This document shows, piece after piece, positions 1 through 8,605 of a stretch of 64,000 nucleotides of DNA (positions within the stretch are counted from its first letter, which is position 1; every line of letters begins with the position of its first letter). Both the position numbers and the translations under genes were made by a program. The DNA comes from Kribbella qitaiheensis (lineage in GTDB: Bacteria > Actinomycetota > Actinomycetes > Propionibacteriales > Kribbellaceae). A model generated the notes under the pieces. That model ran no database searches. It was not told the origin of the DNA and was given only the letters and a program-made list of their open reading frames with translations. The DNA is taken from assembly GCF_014217565.1 (NCBI RefSeq), contig NZ_CP043661.1, forward strand, positions 3,906,001 to 3,970,000, written 5' to 3'.

Positions 1-1264
1 CGCCGCGGGCGGCCTTGAGCGCGATGTCGGTGCGGTGCTGGGAGCCCTTGATCCGGATCTGGCCGACACCGGCGTACGCGCGCTGGCGGGCCTCGTCGAG
101 ATCCTTGCCGATGCCACTGACCGCCAGCACCCGGCCGCCGGCCGTGACGACCTCGCCGTCCTCGATCGCGGTGCCGGCGTGGAAGACGCGGACCCCACCG
201 GCCTCGGCCTGGTCGATCCCGCTGATCACATCACCGCTGCGAGGCTTGGCCGGGTACTTTTTGGCGGCCACCACGACCGCGACCGCCGAACCCGGCTTCC
301 AGGCCAGCGGCTCGATGTCGGCCAGTTTGCCCGTCGCCGCGGCGTTCAGGAGGCCGCCGAGCGGAGTCTTGAGCAGCGGCAGCAGCGCCTGCGTCTCCGG
401 GTCGCCGAAGCGGCAGTTGAACTCGATCACCCGGACGCCGCGCGAGGTGAGCGCGAGACCGGCGTACAGCAGGCCGCTGAACGGTGTACCGCGGCGGCGC
501 ATCTCGTCGACGGTCGGCTGGAGGACCTTCTCGGTGATCTCCTCGACCAGCTTTTCCGGTGCCCAGGGCAACGGAGTGTAGGCGCCCATACCGCCGGTGT
601 TGGGGCCTTCGTCGTTGTCGCCGAGCCGCTTGAAGTCCTGGGCCGGCTGCATCGGCAGCACGGTGGTGCCGTCGGTGATCGCGAACAGCGACACCTCGGG
701 GCCGTCGAGGAACTCCTCGATCAGCACCTGATCGCAGTCGGCCGCGTGCGCCAGCGCCTCTTCGCGATCGGAGGTGACGACGACGCCCTTGCCCGCGGCG
801 AGAGCGTCGTCCTTGACCACATAAGGGGGGCCGAAGGCATCGATCGCCTCGGCGGCCTGCTCCGGCGTCGTACAGATGTAGGCCCGGCCGGTCGGGACGC
901 TCGCCGCGGCCATCACGTCCTTGGCGAACGCCTTCGAACCCTCGATCTCGGCCGCCTGTCTGGACGGGCCGAAGACCGCGATCCCGGCCGCGCGGAGCGG
1001 ATCGGCCATCCCGGCGACCAGCGGTGCCTCGGGCCCGACCACGACCAGGTCGGCGCCGAGTTCGGTCGCGAGCGCGAGCACCGCGTCGTGGTCCGAGATG
1101 TCCACCGAGCGGCAAACGATCGTTTGCCCGTCGTACGCCGGTTGCAACGTGGCGATGCCAGGGTTGCCCGGGGCCGCGACGACCTGCTCGACGTCAGGAT
1201 CCTGACTCAAGGCCCAGACCAGTGCGTGTTCACGGCCGCCTGAGCCGATAACTAAGACCTTCAC
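1..1264 (-). CDS. purD: Phosphoribosylamine-glycine ligase, C-terminal end cut by window edge
   Basis: GAR synthetase: joins glycine to phosphoribosylamine with ATP in de novo purine synthesis, in the cytosol. From the GTG at 1264, 421 residues are visible. They begin MKVLVIGSGGREHAL, the PurD N-terminal nucleotide-fold signature, and later contain GPNTGGMGAYTP and NCRFGDPETQ, both typical of the ATP-grasp part of PurD. The family is about 420-430 residues, so only the last few residues and the stop are missing. No ribosome-binding site is visible. A TAGGCT hexamer on the minus strand (1273-1278) lies 8 bases before the GTG, which suits a leaderless mRNA. It is divergent from the transporter operon at 1374. 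Confidence 0.95.
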   Translation of the reverse strand, partial: MKVLVIGSGGREHALVWALSQDPDVEQVVAAPGNPGIATLQPAYDGQTIVCRSVDISDHDAVLALATELGADLVVVGPEAPLVAGMADPLRAAGIAVFGPSRQAAEIEGSKAFAKDVMAAASVPTGRAYICTTPEQAAEAIDAFGPPYVVKDDALAAGKGVVVTSDREEALAHAADCDQVLIEEFLDGPEVSLFAITDGTTVLPMQPAQDFKRLGDNDEGPNTGGMGAYTPLPWAPEKLVEEITEKVLQPTVDEMRRRGTPFSGLLYAGLALTSRGVRVIEFNCRFGDPETQALLPLLKTPLGGLLNAAATGKLADIEPLAWKPGSAVAVVVAAKKYPAKPRSGDVISGIDQAEAGGVRVFHAGTAIEDGEVVTAGGRVLAVSGIGKDLDEARQRAYAGVGQIRIKGSQHRTDIALKAARG

Positions 1265-1343
1265 GGGCCCTGAGCCTAGTCCACTACGGCTGGGTACAGG
1301 TCCTGTGCTGGGCGCGTGCTGGGTTCGTCCGGCCCTGGGCGGT

Positions 1344-1360
1344 GTAAGACTGCGCCTTAC
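1344..1360. promoter_or_regulatory. Short inverted repeat in the leader of the sugar transporter operon
   Basis: GTAAG and CTTAC arms flank a 7-base spacer, ending one base before the GGAGG ribosome-binding site of the first permease. It could be an operator for a sugar-responsive repressor or a small RNA hairpin. No regulator gene is adjacent, and the arms are only 5 bases, so this is weak. Confidence 0.3.
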
Positions 1361-1373
1361 TGGAGGTACTCGA

Positions 1374-2291
1374 TTGACTACTAGCTCAACGCCGGCACGC
1401 GCCAGCCGCCGGCCCACCCCTGCCTCGCTGGCATCCTGGTTGATGCTGATCCCCTGCGTGATCATCTTCGCGCTGTTCATCATCTGGCCGCTGGGCAAGT
1501 CCGTCTCGCTCTCGCTGCACGGCTCCGACCTGTTCGGCCGCCCGGACGCGTTCGTCGGGCTGCAGCACTACCGCGACATGCTCGGCTCGCCGGAGTTCCG
1601 GCACATCCTGTGGGTGACGTTCGCCTTCGTGCTGCTGACCGTGATCCCCGGCGTACTGGGCGGGCTCGCGGTCGTGTTGTTGCTCGAGCAGCACATCAAA
1701 GGCATCCGGATCTTCCGGACCGCCTTCGCGCTGCCGTTCGCGTTCTCGGTCGCCAGCGCGTCGGTCATCTTCGCGACCATCTACAATCCGGCGATCGGAC
1801 TGGCCAACGGGATGCTCGGCCGGTTCGGCGTCGACCGGGTCGGCTGGCTGACCGATCCGTCCTGGGCGCTGATCAGCGTCGCGATCACCACGGTCTGGAT
1901 GAGCATCGGCTACAACGTGCTCGTGCTGTCCGCCGGGATCGGTGCGATCCCGACCGAGATCAACGAGGCGGCCACGCTGGACGGCGCCGGCGGCTGGCGG
2001 GCGGCCCGGTTCATCACCGTGCCGATGCTCGGCCCGCAACTGTTCTTCCTGGTCGTGATCTCGACGATCCAGTCGCTGCAGGGCTTCGGCCAGATCAAGA
2101 TCCTCACCCCAGAGGGCGGTCCGGAACAGTCGACCAAGACGCTCGTCTACTCGATCTATCACACCGCGTTCGCGAACAACGCCAGCGATTTCGGCGCCGC
2201 GTCCGCGCAGGCGATCGTGCTGCTGGTGATCCTGCTCGCCTGTACGGCGATCCAGTTCGGCGTCCTCGAGAGGCGGGTGCACTACAAGTGA
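1374..2291 (+). CDS. Sugar ABC transporter permease, UgpA/MalF type
   Basis: First membrane subunit of a binding-protein-dependent carbohydrate importer. The TTG at 1374 is preferred to the upstream in-frame ATG at 1305 because GGAGG lies at 1362-1366; this gives 305 residues, normal for the family. About six hydrophobic segments are visible, the first being LMLIPCVIIFALFIIWPLG. The cytoplasmic EAA loop (EAATLDGAGGWRAARF) that contacts the ATPase lies near residue 197. Its last bases overlap the next permease by GTGA, so the two are translationally coupled. No ATPase gene is present; importers of this class in actinomycetes often share one encoded elsewhere (MsiK type). Substrate unknown. Confidence 0.9.
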   Translation: MTTSSTPARASRRPTPASLASWLMLIPCVIIFALFIIWPLGKSVSLSLHGSDLFGRPDAFVGLQHYRDMLGSPEFRHILWVTFAFVLLTVIPGVLGGLAVVLLLEQHIKGIRIFRTAFALPFAFSVASASVIFATIYNPAIGLANGMLGRFGVDRVGWLTDPSWALISVAITTVWMSIGYNVLVLSAGIGAIPTEINEAATLDGAGGWRAARFITVPMLGPQLFFLVVISTIQSLQGFGQIKILTPEGGPEQSTKTLVYSIYHTAFANNASDFGAASAQAIVLLVILLACTAIQFGVLERRVHYK

Positions 2292-3136
2292 GGAACCTGA
2301 CCGTCGGCCGGGCGATCACGTACGCCGTACTGATCCTGGCCGCGCTCGCAGTGATCTTCCCCGTGTACTACGTGATCGCGGGCTCGATCATGTCGCCCGG
2401 CCAGATCTCGTCGTACCCGCCCGACCTGTTCCCGCACGGGCTCTTCACCGGCAACTACGAAGGCGCCACCTCCACCACGGCGATCGGTCGGCAGTACCTG
2501 AACTCGGTGCTGCAGACCTCGGTGATCACGCTCAGTCAGCTGATCACCAGCGTGCTGGCGGCGTACGCGTTCGTCTTCATGAAGATGTGGGGCCGGACCG
2601 TGCTGTTCGGGCTGTTCCTCGGCACGCTGATGGTGCCGTGGGAATCGATCGTGCTGCCGAACTATCTGACCATCACCGGCTGGTCGGTCGGCGGCGAACG
2701 GCTCACCGCGTCGTACGCCGGAACGATGATCGCCCTGGTGCTCCCGTTCCTGGCCAACGCCTTCGGGGTGTTCCTGCTCCGGCAATCGTTCCTGCAGTTC
2801 CCGACCGAACTGCGCGACGCGGCGATCATCGACGGCTGCGGGCACTGGCGGTTCATCCGCCGGATCCTGCTCCCGCTGAACAAACCGGCGCTGACGGCTG
2901 TCGGTCTGTACGTCTTCCTGGCAGCTTGGAACCAGTTCTTCTGGCCGTTGCTGATCGGCGACAACGCCAACCGGCGGACGCTGCAGATCGGTATCAGCCA
3001 GCTCAACGACGTCGAGGCGGCCGACCCTGGCCTGATCCTCGCGGGCGTCACCCTGTCCATCCTTCCGACCCTGGCCATCGTGATCTTCGGTCAGCGTTTC
3101 ATCGTCCGCGGGCTGACCGCGGGCGCGATCCGGTAA
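2288..3136 (+). CDS. Sugar ABC transporter permease, UgpE/MalG type
   Basis: Second membrane subunit of the same importer, 282 residues from the GTG at 2288, which overlaps the stop of the first permease by 4 bases. It has about six transmembrane segments and an EAA loop, LRDAAIIDGCGHWRFIRRI, near residue 175. It ends with FIVRGLTAGAIR, a C-terminal pattern common in this subfamily. The solute-binding lipoprotein follows 20 bases downstream. The long open frame that begins upstream in the same register is a shadow of the first permease. Confidence 0.9.
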   Translation: MRNLTVGRAITYAVLILAALAVIFPVYYVIAGSIMSPGQISSYPPDLFPHGLFTGNYEGATSTTAIGRQYLNSVLQTSVITLSQLITSVLAAYAFVFMKMWGRTVLFGLFLGTLMVPWESIVLPNYLTITGWSVGGERLTASYAGTMIALVLPFLANAFGVFLLRQSFLQFPTELRDAAIIDGCGHWRFIRRILLPLNKPALTAVGLYVFLAAWNQFFWPLLIGDNANRRTLQIGISQLNDVEAADPGLILAGVTLSILPTLAIVIFGQRFIVRGLTAGAIR

Positions 3137-3156
3137 TGCAGAAGAAAGGCACAGCG

Positions 3157-4566
3157 ATGCGATCTGTCCGACAACGGCGTGCGGCGACCGCGGCGGCGCT
3201 GCTGGCAGTGGTGGCACTTGTCGCCGCCGGCTGCGGCGGTAGTGACAACTCCGGCGACAAGGCGACCGGCGGCCAGGACGCGCCCGGCGCCGACGCGCTG
3301 GACAAGGCGAGCGGCGTCACCAAGGTGACGTTCTGGCACGGCATGAAGGGCGCCAACGGCGCGGCCGTCGACAAACTGGTGAAGGCGTTCAACTCGGCCA
3401 ATACCGGCAAGATCGAGGTCACCGCGGTCTACCAGGGCGACTACGACGACACCATCACGAAGTACAAGACGTCGGTGCAGCAGGGCAACACGCCCTCCGT
3501 CGTACAGATCTACGACATCGGCTCGCGGTTCATGATCGACTCCAAGCAGACCGTGCCGGTGCAGAGCTTCGCCGACAAGGACGGCTACTCGCTGGGCTCG
3601 ATCGAGCCGAACATCGCCAACTACTACTCGATCGACGGCAAACTGAACTCGATGCCGTTCAACACGTCGATGCCCTTGCTGTACATCAACAAGGAAGCCT
3701 TCGTGAAGGCCGGCCTCGACCCGTTGAAGCCGCCGACGAACCTTGACGAGATCATGGCGGCCGCGAAGAAGCTGACCATCAAGCAGGGTGGCAAGACCGT
3801 CCAGTACGGCTTCAACGCCGCGATCTACGGCTGGTTCATGGAGCAGCTCATCGCCCAGTCCGGGACGACGTACTGCGACAACGAGAACGGCCGCAAGGAC
3901 CTTGCCACGAAGGTGAACTTCGCCGACGAGCAGGGCGTCAAGATCGCCGACTGGTACCAGCAGATGGTGAAGCTCGGCTACATGCCGAACACCGGCAAGA
4001 AGACCGACGACGCGCAGGCCGTGTTCAAGTCCGGTACGTCGGCGATGCACCTGGAGTCGACCGGTTCGCTGCGTGGCTACATCGACGCGGCGAAGGGCAA
4101 GTTCACCGTGCTGACCGCGCCGTTCCCGAAGGTCGGCGCTTCTGACACGGGCGGGCCGATCATCGGTGGCGCCTCGTTGTGGGTCGACGGTCAGGGTCAC
4201 TCGGACGCGGAGAAGCGCGCCTCGTGGGAGTTCGTGAAGTTCGCCTCGTCGCCTGAGCAGCAGGCCGCTTGGCACACCGGCACCGGGTACTTCCCGATCA
4301 ACTCGAAGGCCCTGGACCTGCCGGCCGACAAGGCGTGGGTGGCGCAGTACCCGCAGTTCACCACCGCGATCACCCAACTCCACAACACCAAGCCGTCGAA
4401 CCCCTCCTCGGGCTGCATCCTCGGCGTCATGCCCCAGGCCCGCAAGGCCGCCGAAGACGGCATCGAGAAGGCCGTCCTCGGCACCGACCCCCAAAAGGCG
4501 ATGACCGCGGCCGCCGACTCCATCAAGCCCCAGATCGACCAGTACAACAAAACAGTCAAGAAGTAG
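3157..4566 (+). CDS. Extracellular sugar-binding lipoprotein, UgpB-like
   Basis: Substrate-capture subunit of the importer, 469 residues. The N-terminus has an Arg-rich start, a hydrophobic core and a lipobox-type ALVAAGC with Cys26 as the expected lipidation site, so the protein should be anchored to the outer face of the membrane. The mature part starts with KVTFWHGMKGANG, a usual opening of bacterial family 1 binding proteins; a UgpB-like glycerophosphodiester or sugar ligand is possible but unproven. The ATG at 3157 is chosen because GAAGAAAGG lies 7 bases upstream; an ATG at 3136 is an alternative. A strong hairpin follows the stop. Confidence 0.9.
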   Translation: MRSVRQRRAATAAALLAVVALVAAGCGGSDNSGDKATGGQDAPGADALDKASGVTKVTFWHGMKGANGAAVDKLVKAFNSANTGKIEVTAVYQGDYDDTITKYKTSVQQGNTPSVVQIYDIGSRFMIDSKQTVPVQSFADKDGYSLGSIEPNIANYYSIDGKLNSMPFNTSMPLLYINKEAFVKAGLDPLKPPTNLDEIMAAAKKLTIKQGGKTVQYGFNAAIYGWFMEQLIAQSGTTYCDNENGRKDLATKVNFADEQGVKIADWYQQMVKLGYMPNTGKKTDDAQAVFKSGTSAMHLESTGSLRGYIDAAKGKFTVLTAPFPKVGASDTGGPIIGGASLWVDGQGHSDAEKRASWEFVKFASSPEQQAAWHTGTGYFPINSKALDLPADKAWVAQYPQFTTAITQLHNTKPSNPSSGCILGVMPQARKAAEDGIEKAVLGTDPQKAMTAAADSIKPQIDQYNKTVKK

Positions 4567-4571
4567 TCCAT

Positions 4572-4607
4572 CACTAGGTGCGGCCGATCCCACGGCCGCA
4601 CCTAGTG
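4572..4607 (+). terminator. Strong hairpin ending the sugar transporter operon
   Basis: Perfect 15-base arms (left arm CACTAGGTGCGGCCG) around a 6-base loop, starting 5 bases after the stop codon of the binding protein. There is no U-tract, as is common for actinobacterial terminators. Confidence 0.8.
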
Positions 4608-4816
4608 CGCCCGGACCGCCAGGCCATCAATGGTGGCTGTCGCCGTTTGGTTGGGAGCGTGGCGGGCGCGCCGCAGGTGGCTGGGACGGGGGTATTGATG
4701 GGCTGGCGGTCCGGTGCGTATCGAGCGGCCTGGAATCTGGTCCCACTCAGGCAGAGCCGGCGCCTGCAGGTGCTGGCCGTTACGGCGCCGCGGCGGCTCG
4801 GCAATCGTGGCTGGTA

Positions 4817-5164
4817 TCAGGCGACGAGGCCCGCGCCACCGTCTGTTTCGATGACGGTGCCGGTGATGTTGGGGTTGGCGGCCAGCAGCACGATCGCCTC
4901 GGCGATGTCCGCGGCAGTTGCGATCCGCTTGGTAGGCAGACCATCGGCTGCCTGCTTGAAGAACGCGGTTCGCTCCTCAGGGCCGAATCCATTCCACCAC
5001 GGCGTGTCGATGTACCCGGGCGAGACGGCGTTCACCCGGATAGGCGCCAGTTCGCTTGCGAGCGGCTGGACGAGCCCTTCGATGGCGGCGTTGAGTGAAC
5101 CGATCCCGGCCGTGCCGGGCACGGCAGCCCGTGCTGTGACGGCTCCGACGAGCGTGATCGAGGC
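4817..5164 (-). pseudogene. C-terminal half of a short-chain dehydrogenase (remnant)
   Basis: The minus frame reads as the second half of a classical SDR: SITLVGAVTAR, then NAAIEGLVQPLASELAPIRV, NAVSPGYIDTPWW and, at the end, GTVIETDGGAGLV. The TGxxxGxG cofactor loop, the NNAG segment and the catalytic Tyr-x3-Lys are absent, because recognisable sequence stops near 5162-5166. There it abuts the start of a different, oppositely oriented SDR remnant. The protein cannot bind NAD(P) and is presumed dead. An ATG-type start in the same frame at 5254 only reads through antisense of the neighbour. Confidence 0.75.
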
Positions 5165-5600
5165 ATGCTCGCCCGCGGCGCCCCCGCGCGAATCGTCAAC
5201 ATCGCCTCGCTCGGCCAAGCCCCGATCGATCTCGAGGACCCGTCGCTGGAGCACAACTACTCGGGCGCGCGCCTACGGTCAGTCCAAGCTGGCGATGATC
5301 ACCACAGGCTTCGTGACCGCCCGGCGACTTGACCCGCGCCAGGTCACGGTCAACAGCCTGCATCCGGCCACCTACATGCCGACCAAGATGGTCCTGGAAT
5401 CGATCGGGTACAGCATCGATTCCCTCGACACCGGGCTGAATGCGACCTTGCGCCTCATCCTCGCCCCCGAACTCGAAGGAGTCACCGGGGAGTTCTTCGA
5501 CCGCGCCAGCGCCGCTCAAGCCCATCCAGACGCCTACAACGCCCGAATCCAGCAGCAGCTCTGGGACCTCAGCACAAGGCTCACCACGCAGCCCAGCTGA
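5165..5600 (+). pseudogene. C-terminal part of a second short-chain dehydrogenase, frameshifted
   Basis: Starts as ARIVNIASLGQAPIDLEDP, the central strand and substrate loop of an SDR, in the frame of 5165. It then changes frame near 5265-5275, inside a GCGCGC run, and continues as AYGQSKLAMITTGF (the catalytic Tyr-x3-Lys region) and VTVNSLHPATYMPTKMV to the stop at 5600. The N-terminal cofactor-binding half is missing. It is fused head to head with the minus-strand SDR remnant. The frameshift could be a base-calling problem in the GC repeat, but the missing N-terminus cannot be. Confidence 0.75.
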
Positions 5601-5763
5601 ACTCGGTCAAGACCAGCAGGTGCTCTTCTGGTGTTGGCCACTGCCGGGCAACACCATCAACCCCTGACAACCCGTTGCGTTCGTGCTCAGGTGCCTCGAG
5701 CTGTTCCTGGCTGCCGGGATCCCGATCGCCCGCCGCATCCACCCGACGGCCTCCGACCGGCGG

Positions 5764-6507
5764 TCAGTAGTGCCAGTAGTACCTGGCTTCGGCGTTCCAG
5801 GTGACGGGGACTGTGGTGTGGTTGGTGAAAGCTGGGCCTTTGCCGCGCGCGATTTCCAGGGAGCGCGCGAGTTGGAGGGCGTAGGGGTGGTTGTTGTCGT
5901 CCCACCACTGCTCGAACTGGGTGATGCAAGTCTGGGCGGTGAAGTAGGCGTTGGCGCAGGGGTGGGGTGGGGACCATTTCTGGAGGTGGCGGAAGTTGAC
6001 TGTGGTGGAGCCGTTCGGGGGTTTGATCGTGCCGACGGCGTCCAGGCAGTAGCCCGTTGCCGGGATGGTCCACTTCACGTAGTGCTGTTTGCCGCCGTCC
6101 GACGGGATCGGGGTCATCGCGTCGCAGGTGGCGGTGCCGATCTGCTCCGAGGTGACTCGCTGGACCTGGGTGAGCGGGCGGCCGGCGCCGTCGTTGTAGC
6201 CGTCCAGCAGGACCCAGTCGCCGGAGTGGATGAAGTGCTCGGCCGACTTCGGCGGCCAGGTCTTCGGGTCGCCCCAGGAGATGTCCGACTCGGTCGCCGA
6301 CAGCGGGGTCCACGCCCATTGGCCCGCAGCCGCGCCGCCTGCCCAGTACTGACCGGCCGACCTTTCGAACATCAGCGAATACTGGCCGTAGTTCTCGGCG
6401 GCGGCCACGCTTGCGCTCGCAGTACTGGCGTCTGAAGCCCGTGACACGGAGACGGCGGCGGCCAGCAGCGCGGCGGCCGTGGTCAGCAAAGCAAGTTTCT
6501 TCCGCAT
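5764..6507 (-). CDS. Secreted protein of unknown function
   Basis: 247 residues starting MRKKLALLTTAAALLAAAVS, a clear Sec signal peptide with probable cleavage after an Ala-rich stretch near residues 27-35. The mature part is rich in Trp and Tyr (QYWAGG, WDDNNHPYALQLARSLE) and has four cysteines, which could form two disulfides outside the cell. I do not recognise the family. It stands alone, divergent from the hydrolase gene at 6576, with 68 bases between the two starts. Confidence 0.75.
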   Translation of the reverse strand: MRKKLALLTTAAALLAAAVSVSRASDASTASASVAAAENYGQYSLMFERSAGQYWAGGAAAGQWAWTPLSATESDISWGDPKTWPPKSAEHFIHSGDWVLLDGYNDGAGRPLTQVQRVTSEQIGTATCDAMTPIPSDGGKQHYVKWTIPATGYCLDAVGTIKPPNGSTTVNFRHLQKWSPPHPCANAYFTAQTCITQFEQWWDDNNHPYALQLARSLEIARGKGPAFTNHTTVPVTWNAEARYYWHY

Positions 6508-6575
6508 GGGTGTCGACGCTAACCCCGCAGGGGTGCATGAATAGGTCCAAGCAAAACCGAACTCGAGGAGCGCTC

Positions 6576-7445
6576 ATGCCGGACCCCGTCACCACCACCG
6601 TCGACGTACCAGGGGCAGTCCTCACGTACGACGTACACGGTGAGCTCGCCGACCGCGATCAGCCGGTGCTGCTGATGATCGGCTCCCCGATGGGCGCGAG
6701 TGGCTTCCCCACCCTGGCGTCGAATTTCGCGGACCGGACCGTGGTGACCTACGACCCGCGCGGGGTGGAGCGCAGTACCCGCACCGACGGCACCGGCGAG
6801 CTGTCGCCGGACGACCACGCCGGCGACCTGGCCGCCCTGATCGAGACGCTCGACGCCGGACCGGTCGACCTCTTCGCGAGCAGCGGCGGGGCGGTGAACG
6901 CGCTGGCGTTGATGGCGAAAAGGCCCGAGCTCGTACGCCGGTTGGTCGCCCACGAGCCGCCGCTGGCCGCACTCACCGCGGATCACGTGAACGCGCTCGC
7001 GGCCACCGAGGACATCTACCAGACCTACCAGCGCGACGGGATGGGCGCCGGGATGGCCAAGTTCATCGCGATCGTCAGCTACCAAGGCGAGATCCCGGAC
7101 GACTACACCGAGCAGCCGGCGCCGGACCCGGCGATGTTCGGCCTGCCGACCACCGACGACGGTTCCCGCAACGACTCCCTGATCGGGCAGAACCTGCGCG
7201 GCTGTACGTCGTACCAGCCGGACGTCGACGCACTTGCCAAGGTCAAGGAGCAGATCGTGATCGGCGTCGGCGAGGAGTCCGAGGGCCAGCTCGCCCGCCG
7301 GGGCGGCGAGGCGATCGCGGAGCGACTCGGCCTCACGCCGGTGGTGTTCCCGAGCAACCACGGCGGCTTCCTCGGCGACGAGTACGGCCAGCCCGGCAAG
7401 CCCGCCGAATTCGCCGTCACTCTGCGTGAAGCCTTCACCGGCTAA
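6576..7445 (+). CDS. Alpha/beta-hydrolase
   Basis: 289 residues from the ATG at 6576, with GAGGAG at 6565-6570. The fold is visible as VLLMIGSPMGASGF (oxyanion region), VVTYDPRGVERS, and a nucleophile elbow FASSGGAV with Ser103 as the likely nucleophile; the first elbow Gly is replaced by Ala. The catalytic His is probably in PSNHGGFLG near the C-terminus, a pattern common in actinobacterial hydrolases of the haloperoxidase/esterase group. No signal peptide is present, so it should be cytosolic. Substrate cannot be told from sequence. Confidence 0.85.
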   Translation: MPDPVTTTVDVPGAVLTYDVHGELADRDQPVLLMIGSPMGASGFPTLASNFADRTVVTYDPRGVERSTRTDGTGELSPDDHAGDLAALIETLDAGPVDLFASSGGAVNALALMAKRPELVRRLVAHEPPLAALTADHVNALAATEDIYQTYQRDGMGAGMAKFIAIVSYQGEIPDDYTEQPAPDPAMFGLPTTDDGSRNDSLIGQNLRGCTSYQPDVDALAKVKEQIVIGVGEESEGQLARRGGEAIAERLGLTPVVFPSNHGGFLGDEYGQPGKPAEFAVTLREAFTG

Positions 7446-7503
7446 CGCGCCGGAGTACGGGGTTGTGAAAACCATCGCACGGACGATCTGGTTAGCTTGA
7501 GGT

Positions 7504-7875
7504 ATGACTGACAAGCCTGAGATCGACTTTCCGGACACCCCGCCGCCGGCGGATCTGGAGATCACCGACATCACCGAGGGCGACGGCGACGAGGCGAAGG
7601 CCGGCTCCCGCGTCAACGTCCACTACGTGGGCGTGGCCCACTCCACCGGGGAAGAGTTCGACGCCTCGTACAACCGCGGCGCCCCGCTGGCCTTCCAGCT
7701 CGGTGTCGGCCAGGTCATCCAGGGCTGGGACACCGGCGTCCAGGGGATGAAGGTCGGCGGCCGGCGCAAGCTGGTCATCCCGCCGCACCTGGGCTACGGC
7801 GACCGCGGCGCGGGCAGCGCGATCAAGCCCGGCGAGACCCTGATCTTCGTGGTCGACCTGATCAGCGTCAGCTGA
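7504..7875 (+). CDS. FKBP-type peptidyl-prolyl cis-trans isomerase
   Basis: Protein-folding enzyme of 123 residues. One FKBP domain covers most of the length: VNVHYVGVAHSTGEEFDASY, then FQLGVGQVIQGWDTGVQGMK and GGRRKLVIPPHLGYGDRG, the standard active-site strands. There is no signal peptide, so this is a cytosolic form. A TAGCTT hexamer at 7493-7498 lies 5 bases before the ATG, with GAGG in between, so the transcript may be leaderless or have a very short leader. Confidence 0.95.
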   Translation: MTDKPEIDFPDTPPPADLEITDITEGDGDEAKAGSRVNVHYVGVAHSTGEEFDASYNRGAPLAFQLGVGQVIQGWDTGVQGMKVGGRRKLVIPPHLGYGDRGAGSAIKPGETLIFVVDLISVS

Positions 7876-7980
7876 TCTCCAACCAAGAAGCCCCCGGCTG
7901 CGTCACAATGACGGGCGGGTTCACGTAGTTGTACTCATCCGCAGTCGGGCCCGCGCGGCTTCACTGGAGGTATGACGACA

Positions 7981-8583
7981 ATGGTTGCCACGACGGTCCC
8001 TGCTACCGGCAAGCCCGCCTGGTTCCGGTACGCCGCCCTTGCGGCGAAGGCCGCGCTGTTCCTTCTGTTGCTCTCGGCCCTCATCTGGCCCGACCTGAGC
8101 GGCATCAAGGGCAAGGCCTCGACCGCACGCCTGATCGTCTACCCGATCGGCGCCCTGGTCCTGCCGCTGTGGTGGTACGCGTACGGCCGGGCGAAGAGCA
8201 GACTCCACAAGGCCTTCCCCTGGACCGCGGATCTGTTGATGACGCTGCCCTGGCTGGTGGACCTGATCGGCAACCGGCTGAACCTGTTCGACACCATCAC
8301 CTGGTGGGACGACGCGATGCACTTCATCCTGTGGGCGCTGCTCACCACCGGGGTGATGACGGCCTTCGCGCCACGCTCACTGACCCGAGCACTGACCGTG
8401 TTCGTCGCGCTCGGCTTCGGCGCCACCGCGGCCGTCGTCTGGGAGCTCGGCGAGTACGTCGCCTTCGTCCGCCACTCGACCGAACTCCAGACGGCCTACA
8501 CCGACACCCTCGGCGACCTCACCCTCGGCAGCCTCGGCGCACTCCTGGCCGGCCTCGTCTTCTACCAGGTACGCAAGGCTTGA
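7981..8583 (+). CDS. DUF2238 (YjdF-like) membrane protein
   Basis: 200 residues with about five transmembrane segments. The motifs TWWDDAMHF, VVWELGEY and AYTDTLGDLTLGSLGALL are the conserved signature of DUF2238/YjdF-type inner-membrane proteins, whose function is not established. The ATG at 7981 is preferred to the one at 7972 because GGAGG at 7966-7970 would be only 1 base from 7972 but 10 from 7981. It ends beside a GACTACGCGTAGTC palindrome (8582-8595), convergent with the next gene. Confidence 0.85.
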   Translation: MVATTVPATGKPAWFRYAALAAKAALFLLLLSALIWPDLSGIKGKASTARLIVYPIGALVLPLWWYAYGRAKSRLHKAFPWTADLLMTLPWLVDLIGNRLNLFDTITWWDDAMHFILWALLTTGVMTAFAPRSLTRALTVFVALGFGATAAVVWELGEYVAFVRHSTELQTAYTDTLGDLTLGSLGALLAGLVFYQVRKA

Positions 8584-8605
8584 CTACGCGTAGTCGTGCC
8601 GGTAA

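Noticed and set aside
2587..3156. Long open frame upstream of the binding-protein start
   Set aside because: It is a shadow of the second permease; the lipoprotein signal sequence starts at 3157 with its own ribosome-binding site.
8582..8595. GACTACGCGTAGTC palindrome as a terminator
   Set aside because: Perfect symmetry without a loop; it could not fold well as RNA and no regulator is adjacent, so it is only mentioned with the DUF2238 gene.
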